Source: JBEKCP01 sp050014815
Lineage (GTDB): Bacteria; Planctomycetota; Planctomycetia; Pirellulales; Thermoguttaceae
DNA: 6,967 nt
Direction of reading: 5' to 3'
Assembly (NCBI GenBank): GCA_050014815.1
Contig: JBEKCP010000330.1
Location: forward strand, 1 to 6,967
Below, one piece after another: positions 6,759-6,967 of this stretch. Position 1 is the stretch's first letter. Each line of letters begins with the position of its first letter. A program made the translations under genes and the position numbers. The notes beneath the pieces are model-generated. The model was given only the letters and a program-made list of their open reading frames with translations, did not search any database and had not been told where the DNA came from.

Positions 6759-6967
6759 ATGCGACAGGCAGATACAAGCGACGTAGCGCGGCCACCGGTC
6801 GCGTGTTCGCTGGTCATTCCCGTTTACAAGAATGAAGGCAACATCGGCATGCTGATCGACGCATTGAGCGATCTGCACTTGCGGTTGGGTGGATGCCTCG
6901 AGGTGGTCTTCGTCGTTGATGGCAGCCCCGACCGTTCCTACGAGTTGCTTCACGAACGCCTTCCGCA
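6759..6967 (+). CDS. Family 2 glycosyltransferase, N-terminal part (runs off right edge)
   Basis: The first 69 codons of a GT-A fold glycosyltransferase. CSLVIPVYKNEGNI (16-29) is the classic first beta strand and nucleotide-contact loop. FVVDGSPDRSYELL (51-64) is the DxGS region, in the form seen in polyprenyl-phosphate transferases of the ArnC/GtrB/DPM1 type. The position usually held by the first Asp of DDGS is Val53. If the type call is right, the full protein would be roughly 310-350 residues with two C-terminal membrane helices, and would load a sugar from a nucleotide donor onto undecaprenyl phosphate. It follows the aminotransferase by 41 bases and is probably in the same operon. The family is clear; substrate and carrier are inference. 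Confidence 0.88.
   Translation, partial: MRQADTSDVARPPVACSLVIPVYKNEGNIGMLIDALSDLHLRLGGCLEVVFVVDGSPDRSYELLHERLP

Overview
This window is GC-rich (around 60 % by eye, not counted) and densely coding. It looks like part of a surface-polysaccharide or glycolipid biosynthesis locus from a Gram-negative-like bacterium. The glycan chemistry suggests this, with a nucleotide-sugar aminotransferase, a family 2 glycosyltransferase, two large GT-C-like membrane proteins and sugar/lipid-type methyltransferases. Nothing seen here fixes the phylum. I found no rRNA, tRNA, insertion sequence, CRISPR array or phage gene.

The layout is two transcription units diverging from a gap of about 0.46 kb at 3282-3744. 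Leftward (minus strand), a 726-residue polytopic membrane protein is followed after 29 bases by a methyltransferase gene that runs off the left edge. The methyltransferase reading frame is open from 1071 to base 1 without a stop. It encodes one complete SAM-methyltransferase domain joined to the start of a second, different one, so it is a tandem-methyltransferase fusion. Rightward (plus strand), a 571-residue ArnT/PMT-like membrane glycosyltransferase is followed after 150 bases by a DegT/DnrJ/EryC1/StrS PLP aminotransferase. After 41 more bases comes the first 69 codons of a GT2 glycosyltransferase that runs off the right edge.

Inferred working: the aminotransferase makes a nucleotide-linked amino sugar, the GT2 enzyme loads a sugar onto a polyprenyl-phosphate carrier on the cytoplasmic face, and a GT-C enzyme transfers the lipid-linked sugar to an acceptor outside the inner membrane. 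That family combination (DegT + GT2 + GT-C) is the same as ArnB, ArnC and ArnT of L-Ara4N lipid A modification, although no specific product can be assigned. The leftward methyltransferases could cap or decorate the glycan. The leftward membrane protein carries a large non-membrane insert with a GWA-type beta-rich segment, perhaps a glycan-binding module.

Candidate sigma70 promoters were found in front of the leftward unit (TTGATC-18-TATAAC) and in front of the aminotransferase (TTGACA-17-CATGAT). A weaker TATAAA lies just ahead of the rightward GT-C gene.
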